From Patiria miniata (taxonomy: Eukaryota; Echinodermata; Asteroidea; Valvatida; Asterinidae), in assembly GCF_015706575.1 (NCBI RefSeq), contig NW_024037075.1:10663746-10727745 (forward strand): a DNA stretch of 64,000 bases, in the 5' to 3' direction. This document shows positions 54,300 through 64,000 of the stretch, in pieces (position 1 is the first letter of the stretch; each line of letters opens with the position of its first letter). A model generated the notes under the pieces. It saw nothing but the letters and a program-made list of their open reading frames with translations. It was not told the DNA's origin and made no database searches. Position numbers and translations under genes: made by a program.

Positions 54300-55765
54300 G
54301 TATGGAAGTGATATTATACTTACTTGTTGGCTTGTTTTATTTCTACTAAAACAGTGATGCCAAGTGTTTCGCTCCTCCTCCGTCATTTATCAAGAACACA
54401 TGTTAATTCTGTGAATTTAAACAATACCTGAGAATTTTTTTACCGAACTTAACTTCTGTAATTGATCTTAGAACAAGTGATCTTGCCATGTACCCACTGC
54501 CGCTTTAAGTAGGTACAATGACGTCACACCCGGTCCAGGTATGTGACCTTCGATTACCTTTATCCCTACAGGGGGCGGGGCAAGACCCTCCTTTTTGTGG
54601 TATTATAGGAATGGATTTTTATGCCACACAGCAAAACTCCACACAACGTATACATGTAGACTGATAGCGTTCTTTTGTTCCGGAATTCCACTAGTCTCTC
54701 CCTGCAATGACTCATCAACCACCAGATAGGAATAACAATTAACATGTCCTAAAAAGTGAAATTTGGCAGGGAAAATATTGAATCATTTAGTTGGAAAACA
54801 GAGAATTTTTTCAGACCAGACTCATAGGGTTTGTACACAGGGTGTCAAGTGGCGTACCTATATGAAATTCTTTCCTCATGGACCTTAAGTGCTGAAAATA
54901 GGCAACACGAAATCGGGCTTTAATCTCTCTTTAGCTAGCAAAGTTCTCCAAAATTTGTTTTTGGCAAAGAAATGGTCCTAAGTATTTCACCAACCAATTT
55001 TGAAGAATCAATTCAATTTTTATAGGAGACTTTTCTTCAGTATTTTCCACATGAGAAGGAAGTCAAGTGATTTCAAAATGAGGCTGAAGACTGGCCAACC
55101 AACCATGGTCCAACTATTTGAAAGACTTACCGCTTTATTCATTGCCATAAGTCTGGTACATGGCTGAATATGGAAAAATGTGTAGAAATAGAGACTAGTA
55201 CCAGACATGCCAGATGTTTCGTTTGATCAAGTTGATCATGCGTGATATATTGTGAACACAGTCCGTTATATTATTCACCAAATTCAAACCATGTCATTAA
55301 ACCAGCGAAAAATCATACCATCAATTTAAGCCATTAACTAAAGAATATCTTTCTCATTAACTACAATCAAACCATGTTTTAAAAAGGTTATATGCATAAG
55401 TAATAAGCACTGTGAATAATTAAAGCTATAAGTATATGTTATGCCATATTAGTTTAAATCATACCACACCGTTAACTAGACCAAAACCAAATGTTTTTTT
55501 AGTAGAGTCATGTCATTACCTGAATTACAACTGGGATTTGCTGAAATCAATAACTAGAATCTAAAAATTACCAATAAGTCAAGCCAAATAATGTCATAGA
55601 ATCATCTAGAATACCAGTCATTAACCAAATACTTGAACCCCTACTACCTAATGAATTTGTATTGAATTCATGAAATAATATACTCCCAAAAAATGTCTGA
55701 CAAATGTGACCTACTGAGGCAAATGAGGAATGTCCTCCAAAACCTTGTTTTGAGTAATCGACGCC
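54300..55765. other. Intergenic stretch, no gene recognised
   Basis: AT-rich sequence. Between about 55250 and 55640 it is loosely repetitive in TTAACYAAAYCATRCCA-like phrases. No coding region is supported. Confidence 0.4.
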
Positions 55766-55768
55766 TAA

Positions 55769-56151
55769 GGCCAAAAAAAAAAAGTCTCCGGTTTCTGGTA
55801 TGCGCGCGCGTCGCCGTAGCCATGCGCGTCGGCAAAATGAAAAAGTTTTTTTTTCAATACAAGATGATGTTTCAAAACCGCCAAACTCACTGGTTTGACT
55901 GGAATTCTGCTGCTGCACAAATTTAACGTGTTTTAAGATGAGGTCATGATCGAGAATAAGATTTATGTGGCCTCTCTGGACTCCCATATATTTGCACTAA
56001 GTTTAGTCGGGCACCATTTGCAGTCATCAGCCGACATTTGAAGCAAAAAAAAAAAAAAAAAAACAGGTAAAAAAAGAAAAAAAAGCCGCGTCGCCGCACC
56101 ACTTTTGGGGCAAGCTCCATACCAGAAACCGGAGACTTTTTTTTTTTGGCC
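55769..56151. mobile_element. Harbinger-like MITE, uninterrupted copy
   Basis: The inverted ends are GGCCAAAA(n)GTCTCCGGTTTCTGGTATG, flanked by TAA (55766-55768 and 56152-56154). It serves as the empty-site reference for the nested MITE at 11469-11796. Confidence 0.8.
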
Positions 56152-56840
56152 TAAAGTCGGATATAGTAGAAAAATCATGTCAAAATTGATATTGGTTGTT
56201 ATGTATTTTTGTGCAGTCAAGGTACCCAAGATTCACACCGTGCAATTTTGTTGGGAAAAACATACCCCAAAAAGTGGAGAAACGGAAGAACGTTTAACAC
56301 TGTCGTTGGCGGCGCAATGCGCATCTTTTTCTCAAAGCCGTTTTTCTCGAAATGAGGTTGGCGAAGATTAGCGGGACACTGTTGAAGATCCTGCGACATA
56401 TCTTTGGAATAAATTCAGCTACAGAAATAAATTTGGTATCATTGGAAAGCTAATGATTTGCGCTTTAACATGATGTATATAACTTGAAAAGTCAAAGGTG
56501 GGGGTTATTCCTCATTACGCTATGGCTGGTCACAAATTGTGAGCGACTTCAAACTAGCTTACATAGTACGCAAAGTTTATAAGATCTAATTTGTTTATCT
56601 GATATATCTCCTATATAGTTGCCTCTGTAATTGTTGTATTTTTGTGTAGCGTACTTCACACCAGTAATAAGCTGCAGGAGTATCGTGTTTTTTTTTCCAC
56701 GTAGATTTTCATTGCAGTCATCGTTAATTGCCGTTTGTAGTACCATATCTCATTCCACAAACATCCCTTATTTTTTGCCCGTTAATGAAATCATTAAGAA
56801 TGATAGTCATTTAAAGACGTTGTCAGATGAAATAATTGTA

Positions 56841-57438
56841 CAGGGTGAGAAAAAAAAAGCGGAACCAAACCCCCCAAAATGCATTTCACATTAAACAAAA
56901 AAATGTAGCACCAAAAATAAAATGACTGGAAAGCCAATTTTACAACCTACGTTTAGATGGAAAAATACTGAAATTGTTCAATCTGTTCAAGAAAATCGCC
57001 ATTTGAACGTAAAGACCCTAAACCCTAGTTTCAAACACAAAAAAATGTATTGTGTGTTCTGACTGCTTGGAACAATAAAGAAATTTGATACAGAATACTT
57101 GTTTCAACAACTGTCAACAACTGTAGTAAACAATATATTTATTAACAACCCAGCTGCTTGGGCAAACAATTTGATTTATAAAATCCCCCTTTTTTTATAG
57201 ACGGGCCTTCAAAGTGACTTTGTTGAATATTTCTAACTTTTAAACTGAGGTTTTATCGCTGGTGATGTTTGAAGACAATTGTGAAGACGATTCTTTAAAT
57301 CGCATTTTTCAAGGACGAAAGAGGGTTTAGGGAGTGTTTAAATAGTGATATAGGCTACTTTGAATGGATTGAGCAATTTCAGTAAGTTTTTCAACGAAAA
57401 GTAGTTTATGAGATTGGCAAGCAAATGTTATATTCCCT
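56841..57438. mobile_element. Rearranged mariner-like MITE joined to a piggyBac-like MITE end
   Basis: The left part (56841-57030) and a right part (about 57310-57415) match the two halves of the element at 48760-49142, separated by ~280 bp of foreign sequence. The expected right tip is missing. Instead the sequence passes directly into GCAAATGTTATATTCCCT plus TTAA, the end of the piggyBac-like MITE family. Confidence 0.65.
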
Positions 57439-57616
57439 TTAAACTACAGAAACGGATGCAAAAATAGAAACCACCTGCACACGCAGACGTTTGTATTTCT
57501 TACATGCTAAGTGTAAGTAAAACGTTTCCGCTACCAATTACACAGAACAAAGAACCAACAATGTTCTTTAGTTTTGTGAAGACACAAAATGCACCCACAA
57601 AGAACAAGTGTGGCGA

Positions 57617-59271
57617 TTACAACATAGCCTCGGAAATATAATAGGTTTGAATTACCTTGCTTAGGTCGTCTCCAAGTTTGGGTTCCATTTCTCGGATATC
57701 GTCGATTGATAAGCGAATCCACTTAGGCCTATCTGCCCAGCAGAACATCTGGCGATGGAGGTTCCTGAGATACCTCGGAGTGACCTGCAGAAGGTTCATT
57801 GACAGAGAGAGAAGGGGGAGGGACGGTATCAGCCAATTTTCCTTCACGGTTATTAAGTTCACGAACTTCGTTTTAGATGATCTTCGTTTTAGATGATCTT
57901 TAGGTGATCTTGTGAGCTGCAGATATAGAAAGACGAATAATGAAAATGTATATTAAAGGTTAAACTAAAAAGGGCCCATAGATTTTTATTTTTTTTTATT
58001 TAAATGCAAACCTTGAAATTCACCTTTGTGTCCCGTAATTTTATCCCTATATTTTCTAATTTTCGGTTTGCCATTTTCAAACTATTTTGGTGCCTTTTCT
58101 GTTTTTTTATGCTAATGCAAATATCCGTTTTCATGAGCAAAGTGTGATGTCGTTTGAGGCAAAAAACTAAATTTTACAACCTTTTTTTCAGCACCAAAAG
58201 GTGCCTGATTGTTTGATATTTCGCTGTCGTAAATTTTCTTTCCTTTAATAGTGATTCGTTGTTGTGTCGGTACATGGCAGTAAGCCACTGAGCAATTTTT
58301 TTCTCACCAATGTTTTTAATGAACAAAGTTTGGGTTCATTTTGAAAAGAAAAAACCCTAAGATGAACCGTGTCTTCCTGAAATGACGTCACAGCAAAGCG
58401 CCCTCAATTGTTCGGAGCATGGAAAATGAAACAAAATTAAAGAAGTGAACTTTTCAATTAATTAACCAGACAGGGATATCGAATAGTTTGCATGCATTAA
58501 AGAGGATTAGAAAGTTGCACAAAATATGTTAAGAAGTATTCACTTCATGGGCCCTTTAAATGATGAAGGATACTCATGGTGTGAACCTCAACTGAACGTA
58601 ATCGGGTTAGAATTGAAAATATTGTTGGTTTGCTCATTGAGATGACTAAGTAAATGTACTAGTTTAAATATGAAACTATAGAAACCTCTTGTGTCTGACT
58701 TTCCACCGTGAATTGCAGGCCAAACCACAGGAACTCAACTTCAACCATTTTGTAGACGCACATACGAACCGAACTTTTCTGTAAGAGAATAATTATAGGA
58801 ATTTTTGAACAAGCCCAAAATCGACAATGTTCCAAATCCTAATCGACCATCACTACTAATAACAATCTAAACATGCATATCGGACAAAGCGGTGGTCGTT
58901 TCGTCACAGCTGCACGGAATAAGAACTTGTATTGAGCCATTATAAAGCGGTTACGCATCATTACAAGTCAATTGAAGTTCAAACTTCAAGTTCTACTGGC
59001 CAGTCAATGCGCTGAAATCATGAAATGTTTATCTAACTATACTTAGAATTGTAACGTCAATCAATCAATAAACAAAAAACCCGAAATATAAGCAAAAGCA
59101 AACAAACAGAACTAAACAAAAATAAAACAAACAACCAATCAAACAGCCCGACAACCTAACAAACAGAAACTAAAACAAAGCTCGCAGAATATACACCCTG
59201 TACCTGCCAGTCAGGAGACAGTTTCCAAATCCAGAGTCGCATGTCATCGGGTCTTCGTCTGCTTTGTAGTC
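57617..59271 (-). CDS. Phosphatidylinositol transfer protein (class I-like), C-terminal exons
   Basis: The minus-strand exons recognised are 59271-59204 (or to 59197), reading DYKADEDP as in PITP-alpha/beta DYKAEEDP; 58778-58686, reading RMCVYKMVEVEF then LWFGLQ; and 57784-57617, reading LRNLHRQMFCW then LSIDDIREME, ending at a TAA. The tail after FCW is 39 residues, the same as in class I PITPs, which argues for a terminal exon here. A possible 27-nt exon at 59011-58985 (RIDWPVELE) would fill the GPNWKQEL position if the previous exon ends at 59197. Its donor and that of the next exon are weak (GTTTGA, GTTTCT). PITPs move phosphatidylinositol and phosphatidylcholine between membranes. Exons for the first ~170 residues were not found and are probably beyond the right edge or unrecognised. 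Confidence 0.7.
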
Positions 59272-59515
59272 CTGTAAAAAACAACAACCAGGAAATCACA
59301 ATTTAGGTAGGCCTACGTACATACAGTTAACCGGTGAAAATGCAAGACATCAAAATTCATAGTAAAAGAGACACTGCCTCGTGAATCATGATCCGTTAAC
59401 CCATTATACATTGTATTACATTGTAGCTATTCCCCAATCGTTACGACGGTGCTGTAATTTAAAGAAGTTGTATCTCACGGTGCTTTTGGGCCTTCACACT
59501 CTGAGAAATTCATCA

Positions 59516-59905
59516 TTAGCCTAATTCAATCCACTGCTGGATGAAGGCCTCTCCACTAACTTTCCATGCTTTTCGGTCCCTTGCCAGTTGTTTCCATTTC
59601 TTCCCTATGAAATCAGAGATTGCATCTCGCCATCTCTTAGGCTGTCTTCCTCTTCGCCTCTTCAATGATAATGGCGTCCAATCCGTTACTTTCAGGGTCC
59701 ATCTGAGGTTGTCTCTTCTTATGACATGTCCTGCCCAACTCCACTTTTTCTTTTGATCTCAACTATTATGTCTTGCACCCTTGTCTTTCTTCTAAGATTT
59801 TCGTTCCTTATTCTGTCTCTCTTTGTGACCCCAATCATTATTCTTACCATTGCCCGTACAGTGACTCGCAATTTTTGCTCTGATTTCTTTGAAGGTGCCC
59901 AAGTC
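59516..59905 (-). mobile_element. 5'-truncated LINE: C-terminal end of reverse transcriptase ORF2
   Basis: The minus strand reads KWSWAGHVIRRDN, then RRRGRQPKRWRDAISDF, then KKWKQLARDRKAW and FIQQWIELG before a TAA stop at 59516-59518. WAGH, RGRPxxRW and WxxxAxDRxxW are the characteristic C-terminal motifs of RTE/CR1-type LINE polyproteins. A further ~130 bp upstream (MVRIMIGVTKRDRIRN) is in a different frame, so at least one frameshift is present. It lies inside or just beyond the PITP gene on the same strand. Confidence 0.75.
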
Positions 59906-59909
59906 TCAT

Positions 59910-60985
59910 GTTTCTTTTAATTAGGTTCAATTATTCATCTTCTAAAAGAAGCCTACAACAGTTTAATTGGCACTCTGAGGAAAAATATCCCAAATGGCAA
60001 ATAAACCAATTAAAAGCATGCACGGATACAAACAATTTCCTGATACATTGCACATCCGTCGTGGCCCAATCCCGATTGAAACCGTCTGTTTAATTTCGCA
60101 TGGTCTAGCTATCACACAGAAGCAACAATTATTTACTGAATAAATACCACCATATTGTGGCTAAGGATCCACAAGTTCAACGTCACCCCAACCAACCCGT
60201 AGTCTACGTAATAGACCATGGCGAAAGCCATGTTGTACAGGAGACTTGGCTTCGCGGATAACGTGTGATACTCAGACTAACCAGCCTGTAGACGCACATA
60301 GAAACTACTATCTATAGTGGTAAATAAATCGATACATTGCCAATGCATGCATGCAGTATACTGTTACGCCTGGCATCAATGTACTTCATAGGAAACCCGA
60401 TTGGAAGGTCCTAAAATTAAAAACCAGGTATAAAAGAGCATGATGAGACCCAAGAGTTATGGGAGTTTTCATCGTTACCAGATAAACCACCAGAAAAATA
60501 TCAGAAGAGTAAGTCCAATATTGCACCCACTAGGAAAAAAAAACCCACGAAAGCACATACACCGCACCAAAAAATTGAAATTCATTCAGCCGCAAAAAGA
60601 AAGGCGAGATCCTGACCTTTTCAAACGAATTCGCGGGGAAAGGTACGGAAAGAAGGAACAAGTTTGACTGATGAATATGACCCGGGCACACTAACGGCCT
60701 TATTCTATAGCTGTCCGCAATAGTTATTAATTGCAGATCGCCGCCGGATGACCCGGGCAGTTTCTTCAGAATACGCCGATTTGATATTCAATTTAATTAG
60801 CAGTGGACAAGAGAATTGAATCAAGAAGACTTTCGTCATCGGGTCAGATTTTCACGTCCATGCATGGTTCGGTATAACTTAAGTAGTGCAGAACCAGAAC
60901 AATGACATATTCCTGACTTTATTTCAATATGTGGGCCACTCGGCGCCTACCATTCATTTGACTAAGTCAGCACATGAACCTAATA
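59910..60985. other. Unassigned stretch
   Basis: No exon, RNA or repeat is recognised. The basic open frame at 60440-60667 has no supporting context. Confidence 0.4.
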
Positions 60986-60989
60986 AATT

Positions 60990-62250
60990 GTCAGATGATA
61001 ATAAACAAGGAAACTTATTCTCCCTCGAATTATTTGATGCTGACAAAGGCTTTATTATGGTAGAAAAGGTGTAGTTCCTTTGTAAACACGTGTAAAACCA
61101 GCCGTGTGGGTCAATTGGTGAGTGTATTACACACATCAATCTGTCAAACTTTCGATCATTTGTATTCTTACAGAAAGAACGAGGGCACCTAACTTTAATA
61201 TACGGTACCAGGTTATGCTGCACTACAAAAGACTCTAGTATATAGTTGTGCTGAACTGACTGATATTGATACGAGTGATCTAAAACATATATCAGTCGTG
61301 TTTGTGGCACGCTTCTCTTCAAAATGAAACCAACCTATTTGCAGGGTTAGGTGAAGCCCTATACCTTAAACCATAGTCTCAACCACACACGCCTTATATT
61401 TGGAATTTTACACATTTCCCTCTGTTTATAAAAAAAATGAAGCACGGTCGTGTTGATTTCGCACTCGGTGTTCTTCCAAAATTGAATCTAGTACTAGAAT
61501 AACTTGAGGCAATTTTGCCTTCATTTTAAGCTTTTTTTCCAGAGTTTCCCTTAAAACTGGTCCCTGGTGATCCACATAATGCAAACTTTTAAGATGGAAA
61601 GCCCTTATTCTTAGCATGGCCACCTGTGACCTAGATCTGACAATTGTCAGATCTAATTGTCCGATGGTATAAACAAAGCTACTTGTTTTCCCTCGAAATA
61701 TTTGATGCTGACAAAGGTATTCTTCTGGTAGAAAAAAGTGTAGTTCCTTTGTAAACACGTTTAAAACCAGCCGTGTGGGTCAAATGGGGAATGAATTATC
61801 ACACATCAATCTGTTCAAACTTTTGATCTTTTGAATTCTTAAAGAAAAATATGGGGCTCCAAACTGTAATAGACGTTGCCGGGTTATTTTTGCACGACCT
61901 GTGTACGACAAAAGTCACGTATACTGAACTGACTGCTATTCATACAAGTGACCTAAAACATAATCAGTCGTGTTTGCGGCACACATCTCTTCAAAAGGAA
62001 ACCAACCCATTTCAGGGCAATTGTGACGCCCTATAATTATCTTAAACCGTGCAGTCTCAACTATACAAACCCAACTAATTATAATTTTGAGCAATATGTC
62101 CCTCTTTATAATAAAAAAAATTGAAGCACGATCGTGCTGATTTCGCACTCGGTGTACTTCCAAATTTGAAAATACTTTAGTATTGGAATAACTTTAAGAC
62201 AATTTTGCCTTTTTTTCCACAGTGTCCCTTAAAACAGAAGAGAGGCATAC
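60990..62250. repeat. Diverged tandem duplication, ~670-bp unit
   Basis: Landmarks recur at about +669: TATTTGATGCTGACAAAGG at 61030 and 61699; AACCAGCCGTGTGGGTCAA at 61096 and 61766; ATTTCGCACTCGGTGT near 61456 and 62137. A third partial match occurs near 62635 (AAAGCCCTTATTCT). No coding region is preserved between units. Confidence 0.7.
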
Positions 62251-63470
62251 ATGTGTACTGGGGGCTGTGGAAATTCGAAAAGTGGAGGGGGGGGGGTGGG
62301 CTGTACACCACCTTACACTAGGGGACGCTCTTCAGCTAGGGTATAGATGTATACCAATGTATGCTCGCGCTTACATCAAAAAAGCGCAATTTTTAAACCT
62401 TTTGTACTTTGTTTCTTCACTTTTCAATGCTATTGAACACATTTTTGTTGTTGGGATGTAAAAAAATACCTCGAAATCCGCATTTTGTTTTTTCTCATCG
62501 CAAAAAAACTGGGGAGGGGGGGGGGAGATTTAATAGCTCATCCTCTCCTAGTCAAAAAGTGGGGAGAATTTATAAACCCCCACCCTACCCCAGGATTGAC
62601 GTCCTGGAAACAGAATAACTCAAGTTTTACTGATGAAAGCCCTTATTCTCAGCTCGGTAGCCTGTGACCTATATCGGCCAAAAATACACTGCATTAAAAT
62701 GAATTTTTTCTTTAATTGTAGGGCGCCATCAAGCGTTTCAGAACTGTTGCCTGTTTGTCAATAATTATTATGTCTATAGATAAGCCGTACATCTACTTAA
62801 ACTTACAAATCACATAGATACACGAAAGCAAGTTAACTTATTATTCAACAATGAACTTGAAAAATAATGTTCAATTATACGATTGAGGTTTAATATGCGT
62901 AAGTAGTAGACAAAGACAGGAAATTAGTGCAGTGACTGTCAATATCGTGATCGATGGATACTCATCAGTATGCCCAACTTGACAAATGTCTTCCAATTGA
63001 TGGCCAAAATTAAAAAAAAAAAAAAGTGGTAAAACTTGTACAAACTGCAAACATGTATAGGCTTACAGATGTACATGTACATCAAGGTTTTGAGTCAGAG
63101 CCACGATAAACTTTGCTGAACTCTTGACCTCAGTGTAGCCTTAAAACGATCAAAGTTGCTCTTCACAAAAAATAGGAGACTAGTGGTAAGGGGGGGGGGG
63201 TGCTCAAAGTGAGGAAGACGGTGCACACGTCTTGTTACTCTTTATGTATCATATAACGCTGATCAAGAACGTTTCAATTGCCAGGCTACAGTGAGATGTA
63301 TTTGTAGCTTTCCGTGGCTAATGGAAGGAAAAGATAATGAAACTTCGACAGTCTCTTTTTTTCATTCGTCCATTACCAGCCAGTCCATGGATTATCCAGC
63401 AACCTTACATTTGCGGAGCGAGTTCCATTTATCAGTTACAGATAACTTATTAATGAACATCCAAAGCACT
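62251..63470. other. Unassigned stretch
   Basis: Contains poly-G runs (62288 and 62517) and AT-rich spacer. No gene is recognised. Confidence 0.35.
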
Positions 63471-63473
63471 CAC

Positions 63474-63956
63474 CGTGTAATATCGATCGGAGTGCCAACA
63501 AAACCGTATTTGAGATGTATCATCAACTTCGGTATGCGATATAACTGATGTGGGTTTAGACAGCTGATAAAAAAAATACATAACCGAGTTTGCTATTAAT
63601 AGGTAAACCATTCCATCCATGACAAGAGTACCTCTCAGACACACTTACTTTGCCGGCGCAGTTGTTGCTTTTACAAACTGTTCATGACGGTGCAGAATAA
63701 AATGGAATTAGTGTCCTGCGTGGGCACAAGTTCCCATGAGCACTTGAAAGGTTCATCGAAGGTAGAAGATGTACGCCTACACTGGACCTCGTCTCCGTCA
63801 TGAGAATATTGGCTCTGAATTTATCGTGTATCAATGATACATGTGGAAAGTAAACTCACTGATGATATACTTGACGATGGTGGTGACGCACAATTGGGTT
63901 TGAGATTCATCATCTTCGATCTGTCGACGAGGCGGGAGAGAAGCATTTACCGACAT
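63474..63956 (-). CDS. Candidate 5' exons of an unidentified minus-strand gene
   Basis: A first exon 63956-63860 (starting MSVNASLPPRRQ, ending at a GTGAGT donor) and an exon 63563-63474 (30 codons, with a TTTTTTTTATCAG acceptor and a GTGAGT donor) have good splice sites. A 29-nt exon at 63677-63649 (GTAAGT donor) would make the phases agree. The protein is not recognised. It is not similar to a PITP N-terminus, so a link to the 57-59 kb gene is unproven. The evidence is splice signals and open frame only. Confidence 0.25.
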
Positions 63957-64000
63957 AGTCTGATGACTTTATGTACAGTATTTCTCCAACGAGGTGCGAT

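Noticed and set aside
60440-60667. Basic 75-codon open frame as a small protein gene
   Set aside because: No start context, homologue, splice signals or neighbouring support; lysine/arginine richness follows from A-rich sequence.

Overview
This window looks like nuclear DNA from an animal, most likely a marine invertebrate and possibly an echinoderm or another deuterostome. It holds a conserved animal gene split into twelve coding exons with GT-AG introns, and it is densely packed with small TIR transposons (MITEs), foldback elements, poly-C/poly-G runs and recent tandem duplications. Nothing resembles bacterial organisation. The phylum is an inference from general character, not from a diagnostic gene.

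Left third (1-21,240): a tandem segmental duplication with a unit of roughly 10 kb. Each full unit carries one intronless minus-strand gene of 767 codons (8072-10375 and 18843-21146). The encoded protein has a signal peptide, two tandem copies of an unrecognised beta-rich module and a C-terminal RQEL, which fits the KDEL-type ER-retention pattern. The two products are about 96% identical. A third, incomplete unit at 1-2221 has only the 3' flank. The units were then changed separately by insertions: a foldback element at 3.1-4.1 kb, a 42-bp-repeat foldback element at 10.5-11.3 kb with a short target duplication, a hAT-like MITE nested inside a Harbinger-like MITE at 11.3-12.0 kb, and about 3 kb of hairpin, CRE-palindrome and MITE sequence at 13.6-16.6 kb.

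Middle (21.2-41 kb): no intact host gene was found. There is a diverged ~680-bp tandem repeat (21.8-23.2 kb), a piggyBac-like MITE, hAT-like repeats, and a composite element bounded by inverted repeats (26905-27095 and 37404-37570). The composite contains a near-perfect palindrome carrying a death-domain gene fragment on each arm, with a canonical histone-mRNA 3' stem-loop in its centre. It also contains an older diverged palindrome of the same fragment and a 7.5-kb higher-order tandem array in which a MITE is embedded in a ~420-bp satellite monomer.

Right third (41-64 kb): a complete ABCF2 gene on the plus strand (41662-52512, 628 aa) with at least six MITEs in its introns and one in the presumed 3' UTR. 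Next come the C-terminal exons of a minus-strand phosphatidylinositol transfer protein gene (57617-59271), a 5'-truncated LINE tail (59516-59905), a ~670-bp tandem duplication (60990-62250), and weak candidate first exons of a further minus-strand gene at the right edge.
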